From Piromyces finnis (taxonomy: Eukaryota > Neocallimastigomycota > Neocallimastigomycetes > Neocallimastigales > Neocallimastigaceae): DNA of 64,000 bases. Positions 32,457-44,900 of the stretch are shown one piece after another. The stretch spans positions 806,001 to 870,000 of the forward strand of contig MCFH01000002.1 of NCBI GenBank assembly GCA_002104945.1, given 5' to 3'. Each line of letters starts with the position of its first letter. Position 1 is the first letter of the stretch. The notes beneath the pieces were generated by a model. That model made no database searches. It saw only the letters and a program-made list of their open reading frames with translations, and had not been told where the DNA came from. A program made the translations under genes and the position numbers.

Positions 32457-35400
32457 ATGGAATTACAATTACTAGAAAGTGATGTAAAGTTTTTTAAAGT
32501 TCAACAACAACTTTTCTATTTGTTAACTGTTTCTGATGATAATCCGGAAAAGAATGTGTTTATTAACAAAGAATTTTATGAGGAAATGCTAAAAAAAAAT
32601 TATTTTGTTGACACAGATTGTTATGGCAATAACACATTTAATTATTATTATAATTTTAAACTAATAGAAGAAAATAGGTAATTATAATTTTAGAAATATT
32701 AATTATATTAATAGTAATTATATAATTTTTTTTGAATTTGTTTTTTTATATAAATTTTATAGCTAATATTAATATAATATGTATATTTCATATTTCAAAT
32801 TATTTACAGGAATTATCATAAATATTTTAAGGATTTTAAAACTGAACCTCCATACTCAAATATAATGAATCGTAATGATATTTCTTATTCAAGGAATCCA
32901 AATGATTATTATAATTCAAGAGATGAAAAGCCTCAAAAATTATTAGACTATTATCCAGAACAAAAAATGTATCTATATAGAGATCATCCTCAAAATATTA
33001 AAGATTATCATAAAGACCGCTATCCATTTAGTAATGATTATCGTCGGGACGAAACTGTCTTAATGAATAGAAAGGATTATGATAATTGCTATAATAATAA
33101 TTATAGTAATACTCGCATCAATTCAAATGATACCAATAATGATCCAAACATTATGATACCCAATAATAATTATAGAGATGCTCCTCCAGCACCTTTATCT
33201 CATTATTCATACAATGGACCTTCAAATCGTTATTTACCTAATGATAATAATAATCATGATAAGCACTTTTCAAAATATGACCAAAACAATAGTCCTATTA
33301 ATCATAAAAGCTCTATTAATTTTATAAATGGTAATGATAATGATTATGATCACAATCCGAATAAAAAATATAATAGAGACCAAGAGAATAATTCCTATAT
33401 AGGTAATAATGGTAATATTTATAAAGATAATTATCATTCTAAAAAAAGCCCTTTTGATATGAAAGAAAGAAGTTATTCAGATGAATATCACTTTAATGTT
33501 GACCGCAAACCCCATATTAACGATGATAAATTATATAGAAGTAAAGAAGAAGATTATGACAAATATTCATTACCTCAACCTCAAACCTCTAATCATACTA
33601 AACCACCAGATAATGAACAAAATATACGTTTGCCAAGAATTCATGAGTATATAGATGGTCTTAATGGTAGCAATATTAACAAAAATATTGATTCATATGG
33701 TCGTCCTCTAGAAAGATTTGAAAGAGATTTGTACGATAGATCAAAATATAGTCCACATGAGCGCTACGATCCTATTCGTAATAATATTCTACCAAATGAT
33801 AATCGAGATAGACGTAACAGTCTTTCACCAAATAATTACCGAGACGGTAATGGTAATATCCTATCAAATGATTATAGAAACGGTCGTCACAATTTCCTAT
33901 CAAATGATTATCGAGGTAATCTTCCACCAAATGACTATAGAGATGATCCAAATAGTCTTCCTCCAAATGATTATAGAAATGGTAGAAGCAGCCTTCTTCC
34001 AAATGATTATAGAGATAGCAAAGGCAACCTTCCTCCAAATGAGTATAGAGAAGGAAGAGGCAGTCCTCCAGATGATTATAGAGACGGAAGAGGAAGCTTT
34101 CCTCCAAATGATTGTAGAGGCAATCTTCCTCCAAATGATTATAGAGACAATAGAGGCAGTCTTCCTCCAAATGATTATAGAGAGAGTAGAGGCAGTCTTC
34201 CTCTAAATGATTATAGAGACGGTAGAAGTAGTTTTCCACCAAATGATTATAGAGATAATAGAAATAGCCTTCCTCTAAATGATTATAGAGATGGTAGAAG
34301 CAATATTTCAAATATTTATGATCGACGCTATCCCCAACCTATAAATGATTATTCTCCTAATTGTTATGCACCTATGGATCCATATAGAAATGAATTAAAT
34401 CCAAAGCGTTCAGGTTATCATGAAAATGAGTATTATCTTAAATCAAGAGGCTTCATTCAGAATAATAACGATCCAGAATCAAAAACTAATATTAATCGTA
34501 GTAGTATTGATAATTTATTAAATGGTGGTTCTAATCAAGTTGTTCAAAATAATTCTGGATCAAATTATCCTCCAAAAGATCTATTGGATGAACGTTTCTA
34601 CCTTTCAAATGAAAAATCAAGAAAACATTCATTAGAACATATTAATGATGAGGATAACTTAAGAAAACGTCAAATGTCATCTTTGAATGATATGAGAGGT
34701 TCATTAAATACTTTATCTCCAGTAGATGATAAGAGAAATTGTTATCCAATAAATGAAAAACCAGCAGCAGATAATATAAGAAATCATTATACTATAGAAA
34801 AGTTTAATCTATATAATAAGCAAATACCAGATCATTCAATGATATATCGTAATAGAGAAGAAAGTCAAACAAGAGAAAATAACGACCCACGTTTCTATTC
34901 AAGTATGGATGGCAATCATGAAAGAAGAAAATCCCAAGAAAAGTTTAATGACTATAACCATGAACGTCCATATAACCATTATCGAAGATATTCTAATAAT
35001 GAAACTAAGCCAGTAATCTCCCCATCTAATTCCTTATTTTCATTCTCTTCTAATTATCTAAGATCACCAATTAAATCTGAATCAAAAGATAATAGTAACT
35101 TGTTTAAAAGCTTATCTATAGATAAAAACGCTTTTGGTAAAAAAACAGATGACTTGTTATCTTCTACCACACCTATTAATGCAATCGATATGCTTGAAGA
35201 TGATAGTGATGGTAAAAATAACCTTTATCCATCTATTAAATACAAATTTAAAAACTACAGAATTAGTGCTATTGAGAAGAATCGAATTCTTAATGTTAAC
35301 CTTGATTATGATGATCTTAAAGATAATCCAGAAAATATTAGAACCTACCAAAATGTCGTTAAGTTTATGTATCCTATTATAATTGACCGTTTTATTGATG

Positions 35401-37616
35401 TAAACAATATTGTTACTCATCGTTATCTCTTGAATCAGTATATTAACTTTGATATATTAGAATTCTTTTTCATTGATTTGAATAGATACTTTAGTTATAA
35501 TTTAGAAACTAGAAATCCAATATTTTTATTAGTTTTAGTTGAAAATAGTGAATTTCTAAATTTCATGCCTGATCATCTTAGTAACTATTGTATAAAAAGT
35601 GTATTGGAATTTAGTAAGCAAAGATCAAAATTTAGCAAAAGAGATGCATATAGATACTACCTTTTCAAGAATCAGATTAAAGTAATTATAAGACAATGTG
35701 AAATTATTCGTGATATTATGATCAATATTTTAAATATAGCCTACATTAAGCACGATGTTGAGCAAATCAAGAGAATATATAATTATACAGATGTTATTAA
35801 TACCTATAAATTGATTAAAGCTTGTGTTAATAATGATACTTCTCAAATAAGTCAGATTATCAAGGAAACTAGTACTGCACTTTACTATCAAACAGTCCAA
35901 GGTTATACCCCTCTTCATTTGGCAATTAATAATGAAAATATTGATGTTATAAAAATACTTCTCAATTGTCAAAAAATCAATGTTAATACTTATAATAAAT
36001 ATGGTTTCTCCCCTATATTTTATTCAATACTTAAGAAACGCTATGATATATTAAGTATGATTCTTAATCATCCTTCTGTTGATATTAATTATAAAAATAT
36101 AACCGGTCTTTGTCCATTACTTTTCACTGTTACCTTACGTAACAAGGAAGCTTTAGAAATTTTATTATCACATCCTAATATAGATATAAATATTACTGGT
36201 AAAAATAACAATACTGCATTAATTAGTCTTTTAAGTAATACTAGAAATTATGTTGAAGATTATAAAAGAATGATATATCATTATTTTTCACTCGAAGGAA
36301 CTAAAGTGCACTGTAAAGTATAAATTTATTATTTTTTAATAAATATTTTAATATTTTAATATATATATATTGTCATTTCTCATGACACGCTTTATTAACA
36401 ATATTATTATTTTTTTTTTTTTTTTTTCATTTAAATAGATGGTGAAATGGATAATATAGCACGTAAAAAGAATAAAAATGAAGAAGAATATATGAACAAG
36501 AAATTTATCTTAGATAAAATTTCAAAAATTTCTGAGGTTCCACTCCAACAAAATGAATTAATGACTATGCTTATCAATCATCCAAATATAGATTTATCTA
36601 TAAAGAATAATTATTATAATAATGCTCTGTTTTACGCAACCAAAAACTTTAATATTGAAATTGTCGATAAAATTTTAAGAAAAAGTAGTTATGATGTTAA
36701 TGAAAGACTATATAACGGTAAAACTATTTTTCATAAAATCATTAAAAAGAAGTCTGAAAAAATAAAAGGTGGATGTAAGACTCCAAATACTACAGTTATG
36801 AATATTAATAATATTATCAGTAAAAAAGACCAAAGTGGTGTAAATGATAATACGTTCTATAATGTAAATGATACAAAATATAAGCATTCAGATATAAATG
36901 GTAATAATAACTTACGCCCAATACTACCTTCACCATCCACACCTTCTATTCCAAATTCATCTGTAAATAATCTTCAATCCCCTAATATAAATTATTATAA
37001 TGGTGGTGTGAATGATGGTAAATTATTAGGTGATTATAATAACTATTCTTATAATAGTGGTAATCAAAATGGTAGTAGATTTATAAGTTCGCATAATCCA
37101 TATGATCAAGATAGAAATAGAACTTTCTATCCAGCCGTAGTTAATAATGAATTTATTGGTGGTGGTGAGTCTAACTCCATTTTAACGTTATATAATATGA
37201 TAGCATGTGACCTTCATCAAACCTACATAAGTAATCATGAAAACATTGATGAATGCCAATATTGTAAAGCATATGTAAACTATCTTAATAATGCTATTGA
37301 AGAATATGAACGTCTAATTATACTATCTACTGAGGATATTATTCGATATGAAATTATTAAACTTTTCCTTGAAAATCCAAAAGTAAATGTCAATATACAA
37401 GATAATAATGGTATCACACCAATTATGAAAGCTGTTATGTGTAATCGTTTCGATCTATTAATTTTAATTTTTAGAAAGCGTCTCTTGAGTATTGATTTAT
37501 CTTTACAATCACTTCAAAATGAAACTAGTATTCAAATTGCGAGTCGTCTTGGTTATAATGATATTATTCATTTACAATTAATACATAAAATCTATTTACA
37601 GCATGCCTATCAATAA
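32457..37616 (+). CDS. Ankyrin-repeat protein with repetitive disordered half, 3 exons
   Basis: Exons: 32457-32677, 32810-36312 and 36439-37616 (1633 aa). Introns start GTAATT and GTAAAG and end ACAG and ATAG; both joins keep frame (EENR/NYHK and KVHY/GEMDN). Residues 1-92 have no recognised domain. About 93-870 are disordered and rich in Asn, Asp, Tyr and Arg, including about 15 variants of a 12-residue unit PPNDYRDGRGSL (about 400-575). About 880-1090 is a helical unknown region. Ankyrin repeats follow at about 1098-1220 (GYTPLHLAINNENIDVIKIL), 1281-1347 and 1554-1624 (NGITPIMKAVMCNRFDLLIL). Ankyrin domains bind protein partners; the target is unknown. No membrane segment or signal peptide. 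The coding exons could be two genes, but the phase-matched 126-bp intron with a long T tract argues for one. Confidence 0.85.
33790..34311 (+). repeat. Coding 36-bp minisatellite (PPNDYRDGRGSL units)
   Basis: Tandem imperfect 36-bp units, about 15, some shortened by whole codons so the frame is kept. The core AATGATTATAGAGA is nearly invariant, while the Gly/Arg/Ser positions vary. Open frames on the other strand here are by-products of the repeat. Confidence 0.9.
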
Positions 37617-38276
37617 TATATTTTATTTAAAATAAGCATTAGCTAAAAAAAAAAAAATCGATTTTTAGAATACTACTTTTAATTTTATTTTTTATTTTTC
37701 TTTAGAAATAGTTTAATTATATAAATAATTTATCTTATTTTTAATGCATCAATATCAAAAAAAATATATATATATATATATATATGAACTCAAGAAATAT
37801 ATAAATAGAAAAAAGCAAAAGAAGAAAAGAAAATTTTTTATTGAATTTTTTTTTCTTATATATATGTTTAACTCAATTATTTAATTATAAATATTGTATA
37901 TACTTTTTGTATATAATATTTATATGATACTTAATATTTCTCTATTCACGATACTTCTTTTTATTTTATTTATTTTTTTTTTTTTTTTACATATATATAC
38001 TTAAAAAAAAAATAATAATAAATAAATAAATTTATAATTATATATAAAAATATATAGAATTTAAATGAGTTTTTTTTAAAAAAACAAAGTTATTTCAATT
38101 AGAATAAATCTGTGAAATTTTATATTCACTTTCAAAAATAAATCTATTAAATTATAATAATAATGAATGATTTAAAAAGACATTAGGAAAATATATATAT
38201 ATATATATATCAATTATTATATATTTATTTGTTTATTTATTCATTTATTCATTTATTCATTTATTTATTTATTCAT

Positions 38277-38355
<79 letters not shown>

Positions 38356-38910
38356 TCTATTTATCTATTTTATATAAAGTTTTTTATGTTTAGATAATGG
38401 TATGTTAATAATTTTTAATATAAAAATATTAATGATAAAAATTAATACAAAAAAAATTTTTTTTTATTAAAAACTTTGACTGCGTAAGCTTTATATAATA
38501 GGTATAATACATTTTATATATAAATAATCTAGTATAAATCTAGTATATAAAAATTAAATATAATATAAATATTTAATCATTAAATATTTATTATAATGAT
38601 TTTCTTTTTTTTTGTGTGTGTGGGTGGGTGTTTATTGTTTCTGTATTTTTTTTTTTTTTAGTTTGTTTGTTTGTTTGTTTGTTTGTTTTTATTAATAAAT
38701 GTTATAATGTTTTTATTTATGAAGGATTTTTTGTTTTTGTTTTTACTTTGATTTTTCTATTTTTGTTTCAAGTATTTCGAATATAGATGTAGGTGTAATT
38801 GTGAAGAAAAAAAATAATATAATTATGCTAATTATATAATATTAAATTTGAATGGTAAAAATAAATATTATTCCATATATATATCTTTTGTATTTAATAT
38901 ATCATTAATT
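37617..38910. other. Convergent intergenic region
   Basis: Lies between the 3' ends of the ankyrin gene and the Uds1-domain gene. Contains TA runs, an ATTT array (38225-38371) and a GTTT run near 38660. No gene seen. Confidence 0.8.
38225..38371. repeat. (ATTT)n microsatellite
   Basis: Tetranucleotide array of about 145 bases with ATTC variants at the left end and ATCT variants at the right end. Confidence 0.95.
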
Positions 38911-41900
38911 TTAAATACGTATTGTTTGAGTACTGGCATTAACTCTTTGGAAAATTTCCTCTTCACGTTCATGATGTATTTGTCTTATATGTTGTTCTAA
39001 TTCAGCATTCTTTTCTAATTCTTTATTAACTAATTCTTGGTATTGTTCACGAGTATCTTGTAAAAGTTTACGGAATTCCTTACGAATATTTTGTTCACGT
39101 TCAATAGCAGATTGTTCTTGATTTGCTGGTGGTTTACCTCCTACCTTATTGTATAAGAAGTCTTCTAATTGAGAACGAAGTTTGTTTAATGCAGATCTTA
39201 AACTAGTAATTTCCTTTTGATCAATCTTCTTCTCTCTTTCATATTGTTTATTAAGATTATTTAATCTAGTATATTCAGAAAGAGCATCATCGATTTCAAG
39301 TTGAAGTTCATTAGTATTCTTTTCTTGAATTTCTAATTCCTTTGTCAACTTTTCAATCTTACTTCTCATTTCTTCAGTTTCTTCCTTTGAAGAACCAATA
39401 TCAATATTATTCTTAGAATCCTCTACCATACCACGTAATTTAGTAACTTGTAATTTCAGAGTTTCTTTTTCATCATTAACCATATTCAATTCAGCATCAT
39501 GGCTTCGTTTAGCACGATCGAATTTTTGAGTTTCGGTTTGTAGCTTAAATTCTAATTCCTCAATTTCATCATGCAATAAATCCATATTTCTAATTTGTTC
39601 TTCTAAATCATTGACCTTCTTCTTGTGTTCTTGGGTCATTGTTTCTATTTTATTATCATAGTCACCAGTTAAATTCTTAATTTTTTTATCATAATCTCCA
39701 GTTAAATTCTTTATCTTCTTTTCATAATCTCCAGTTAAATTCTTAATTTTTTTATCATAATCATCGGTTAAATTCTTAATTTTTTTATCTTTTTCATCTA
39801 TTAAGTTTTTGTCCTTTTTCTTAATATTTTCAATTTCCTTGTTTAATTTTTGGATTTCTTGGTTAGCATTGTTATTAAATTTGGTAATTTCTTTAATATG
39901 ATCATTAGCCTTCTTATTAATAGCTTCGGCCTTCTTAATTTCATTAATTAATGATTGTAATTTTCCTTGATTGATATCATGTTCTTTGGTTAAGTCTTCC
40001 TTACTCTTTACAACTTCTTTTTCCATCTCGGTAATTGTTGCTTTAAGAGAATCAATAACTCTTTCTAAATTATTACATTTATCTAATGAATCTCTGTATT
40101 TCATTTCTATATCTTGAACATTTTTCTTATTAGTATTGGAAAGATTATTATATTCAGTTTGGGTTTCATTATACTTCTTTTGGAGATCTTCTAATTCACT
40201 TAATTTACTCTTTAAAGTATTTTCAGAATTATTCAATTGTTCAAGTGTCTTTGAAAGTTCTTCAGTTTTTGAAGAAGCTTCCTTTTCACTCTTGCTTAAT
40301 CTACTGCTTAAATCTTCAATTTCATTTTCATGCTGTTTATGAAGATTACTAATTTCTTCGTTAAGTTTATCCTTTGCTATCATTTCATTTTCAATTTGTT
40401 GATGAAGTTTCAATTCAATTTCATCGAACTCCTTAGCTTGGTCTATAATCTTACGCTCAGATTCTTGCAATTTTTCCTTAATATCATTCATTTTTTGCTC
40501 TAATTCATTAACAGCCATCTTATTATCTTCAATTTCTCTTTCCTTCATTTCAACTTCTCTTTCCTTTGCTTCAATTTCTCTGTTTAATTCATCTATCTTT
40601 TGTTTCATTTCATTAGCAACTTCTGTTTCCTTTTCTGAAGTTTGCCATTTCAATTGATCATATGAATGACGTATATTATCATAATCTTCCATTAATTTAG
40701 AATATGTCTCAACTAATTGATCATTTTCAGAAGTTAAAAGATTATATTCAGACTTCAAATCATTCAATTCATCACGTATGGATGATTCTTTCTTTTGATA
40801 TTCAATTTCCTTAGATTTTAATTCATCATTCTTATCATCTAGACTGTTTCTAAGATTATTCATAGAACGGCGTATATCATCAATTTCTTTTTGTAAATTA
40901 CTATTCTCTTTCTTCAGATCTTGATTCAATCTTTCAATATTTTCTCTTTCCCTTGAGAAGTTGTTGTAACGGTTTTCTTGTTCAGAAATTTCTCTAGATT
41001 TATTGGATAATTGATCTTCTAAATTATTATATCTATCAGTAATTACTCTTAATTCATTATTTGCTTTCTTTTCACCTTCAATACGTTTTTGAAGATCATC
41101 ATCAGCTTCCTTTAGCATATTCTCTAATAATTTAACATCATCTTCACTATGTTTTAATTTATTTTCAGTACTCTCTAACTTTTTCTTAAGATCATATATT
41201 TCATCCTTTAAGCTCTGATTTAATCTTTCATCACTACGACTTCGACTATTTTGAGCATTTTTAACATTATCCTCTAATTCATGAATCTCTTTATATAAAT
41301 CTTTAACTAAACTATCATAATGATCATTATCAGTCTTATGTTTTTCAATTTCATTCTTGAGTTCTTTTTTACTCTTATTAATTTCTTCTTCCTGGTTATC
41401 AAGTTCAATAGACGTCTTTTGATATTGAGTAACAACATCAGATACGAATTTTGTAAAGTTTTTAGCATTATATTCTTTTTCTCTTTTAACACCTTCAATT
41501 TCAATAGAAAATGAATGATACATTTTTTCAAGAATTTCCCTTTCTCTAAGTTCTTTTTCAAGATCATCTTTTGTTTTATCTAATTCATCACTATTAAGAT
41601 TATCATTGAAATAACTTCTAATTTCTTCTTCTTTTTTACGAATGGTTTGTCTCAAACGGTTTATTTCATCTTCTTGATCCTCACATTTGCGCTTTTCACT
41701 TTCTAATTGACGACGCAAAATATCAGCTTCACGAGAACGAGAGTTAACAATTGGTGAAGAAGCGGTTGAGGAAATATTTTTACTATCCTTTTCATAATTT
41801 TTAATTTGATCTTTTAACTTAGAAATCAATTCATCCTTTTCGGAAACAGTCATATTTCCATTAGAACGAGATTGATTCATCTCAACCTTATTAGTTAATA

Positions 41901-44900
41901 CTTCATTTTCACTTTTAAGATCAATAATTATTCTATCCTTATCTTCTAATAAAATTTGATTTTCCTCAATATTTTTCTCTAAACGTTTATATTTTTCCAT
42001 TAATTCATCGTATTTTTCAGTTTTTGAAGCTAAATCAGCTTGACTTGTTGCTAAGTCAAGTTTTAATTGACTAAAATCTTCACTACTTGGTTCTCGACTA
42101 CCGTGATAACTTCCATTTTGTTTTAACTCATTTTCTAATTGTTTTACTTTCTTTAGTAAATCTTCATTTTCTGGTTCTAACTTTGAAATTGTACTATTCA
42201 AAACAGTTGATGATTGTTCTAGTTCCTTAATTTTGTATTCTGCTGACTTAAGTTTTTGTTCATAATTAGCAATATCTTTTTTAGAATCAGAATCCTGGAA
42301 TTTTTGAGAACGAGCAACTTCCCAACGAAGCACTCCAGATAAATGACAAAAAACATTGTGTTCTATTATACGTAAACGATCAACACTTCTCCATAAATCA
42401 TTTGCTAAAGAATCCACTTTCTTATTTGCATGAGAAAGTTGTTCTTTGGCTTTCTTTGCTTGTTTTGGATCTGAAGAGCTGTTTTTAGCAAAGGATACAG
42501 CTGCTTCACGAATTTTCGATTCCATTTGAAGTTTATATTGAATAGAAGCAACTCTTCTAGTTAAAGAAATAATATCCTTTTTCATTCTTTCATAAGTATT
42601 AGATTGAATTATATTAAATTTTGAAGTATCTGCCATGGCTTCATCAACTAAAACTTGCATTAACATCAAATCATCAGTATTAACCAAATCTGTTTCTGTA
42701 GTTAACGCTTTCATTAAATCACCAAAGTCATTTGGTACATCTTGTGGATTGATTTTTTGATTAATTCCAATAGCACCACTAACTGAAGAAATACCTCCGA
42801 ATACATGAGCATTTTCAAAATTAGATTTGGCTCCAAGTGTAGTACCGTGAGATGTTGCAGATTCTACAGAGTTTCTTTTACTCTTATTATCATTTTGTGA
42901 TCTAGTTGGTGATGTTGGTGATGTTAAATCACCAAGAATTCTTGATGGCATTGGTGGTGCATCTCTACTACTAAATGAAGCATCTGCATTAGCTACTAAT
43001 GTCTTTTCTGATCCTAAAGTACGGCTCCTTTCGAATTCATCAACTGATGTTGATAATGGTGATGCTTTCTTAAAACTACTTTCTTTATCTTCTGACTTTA
43101 ATAATTTTGCATCATTTTCTTTATTATCAATTTGAAGATTCTTTGGTAATATTTTATTATCATTTCTTAATCTTGGTGATCTATTATCATTTCTTGATTT
43201 ATCTCTTAAATCATCTCTATCTCTTGGGCCATTTCTTGAACCATCTCTTCCTTCTCTAATGTCATCTCTAGATTTATCTCTTATATCATCTCTATCTCTT
43301 GGACCATTTCTTGAACCATCTCTTCCTTCTCTAATGTCATCTCTAGATTTATCTCTCAAATCATCTCTATCTCTTGGGCCATCTCTTGGCTTATTTATAT
43401 CATCTCTAGATTTATCTCTTAAATCATCTCTATCTCTTGGGCCATTTCTTGAACCATCTCTTCCTTCTCTAATGTCATCTCTAGATTTATCTCTTAAATC
43501 ATCTCTATCTCTTGGGCCATCTCTTGGCTTATTTATATCATCTCTAGATTTATCTCTTAAATCATCTCTATCTCTTGGGCCATTTCTTGAACCATCTCTT
43601 CCTTCTCTAATGTCATCTCTAGATTTATCTCTTAAATCATCTCTATCTCTTGGGCCATTTCTTGAACCATCTCTTCCTTCTCTAATATCATCTCTAGATT
43701 TATCTCTTAAATCATCTCTATCTCTTGGGCCATTTCTTGAACCATCTCTTCCTTCTCTAATGTCATCTCTAGATTTATCTCTCAAATCATCTCTATCCCT
43801 TGGGCCATTTCTTAAACCATCTCTTCCTTCTCTAATGTCATCTCTAGATTTATCTCTTATATCATCTCTATCTCTTGGACCATTTCTTGAACCATCTCTT
43901 CCTTCTCTAATGTCATCTCTAGATTTATCTCTCAAATCATCTCTATCTCTTGGGCCATCTCTTGGCTTATTTATATCATCTCTAGATTTATCTCTTAAAT
44001 CATCTCTATCTCTTGGGCCATTTCTTGAACCATCTCTTCCTTCTCTAATGTCATCTCTAGATTTATCTCTTAAATCATCTCTATCTCTTGGGCCATCTCT
44101 TGGCTTATTTATATCATCTCTAGATTTATCTCTTAAATCATCTCTATCTCTTGGGCCATTTCTTGAACCATCTCTTCCTTCTCTAATGTCATCTCTTGAT
44201 TTATCTCTCAAATCATCTCTATCTCTTGGGCCATCTCTTGGCTTATTTATATCATCAAAAGTTTTATTTCTTGGATCATCCCTCAGTCCATCTCTTCCTT
44301 TTCTAAGATCATCTTTGGAATTATCTCTTGAGTTATCTCTTGAGTTATCTCTTGAATTATCCTTAGATCTCTCACCTCTTGGACCTCTTCTATCTCTTGG
44401 TGAAAGTGCATCCCTTGGTCTTGGAATGCGACGTGGACCATCTGGTGGTGATCCATTTTCATCTCTTAATGGCAATCTTTGAGAATTTGAAGGATCTCTA
44501 GATCTTGATCTAGAAACTAATTCTGAACTAGGATTAGAATAATCGGAATTTTCTCTTGGTCTTTGATTATAAGGAGAAATATTTGGTTGTGACTCTTTTC
44601 TAGATCTTGTACGAGGTGGTGTTGGTAGTGCTGGTGGTACATCATTTTCTTTTGGAGAAATAATAGGTGCATCAACATCAGGATCAGTATCTTTTATTTT
44701 TGGCGATTCCACAATAGGTATGTTTAAATCATCATTATTATAATCATGATTGGAATCATAATCACTATCTCTTTGTTTTGTAATTCGAGGTGGTAATATT
44801 GGGGCATTTGGATCATAATCATTTTCTCTTTGTCTTGGAGTACGAGGTGGTAATATTGGGGCATTTGGATCATAATCATTTTCTCTTTGTCTTGGAGTAC

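Noticed and set aside
33772-34311. Minus-strand 179-codon frame (NHLEEDC-type repeats)
   Set aside because: Shadow of the NDYRD minisatellite on the coding strand.
43259-44482. Plus-strand open frame of 407 codons (SSLSLGP-type repeats)
   Set aside because: It is the mirror frame of the coding minisatellite on the minus strand; repeat units of a multiple of three keep any stop-free frame open. No start context or family match.
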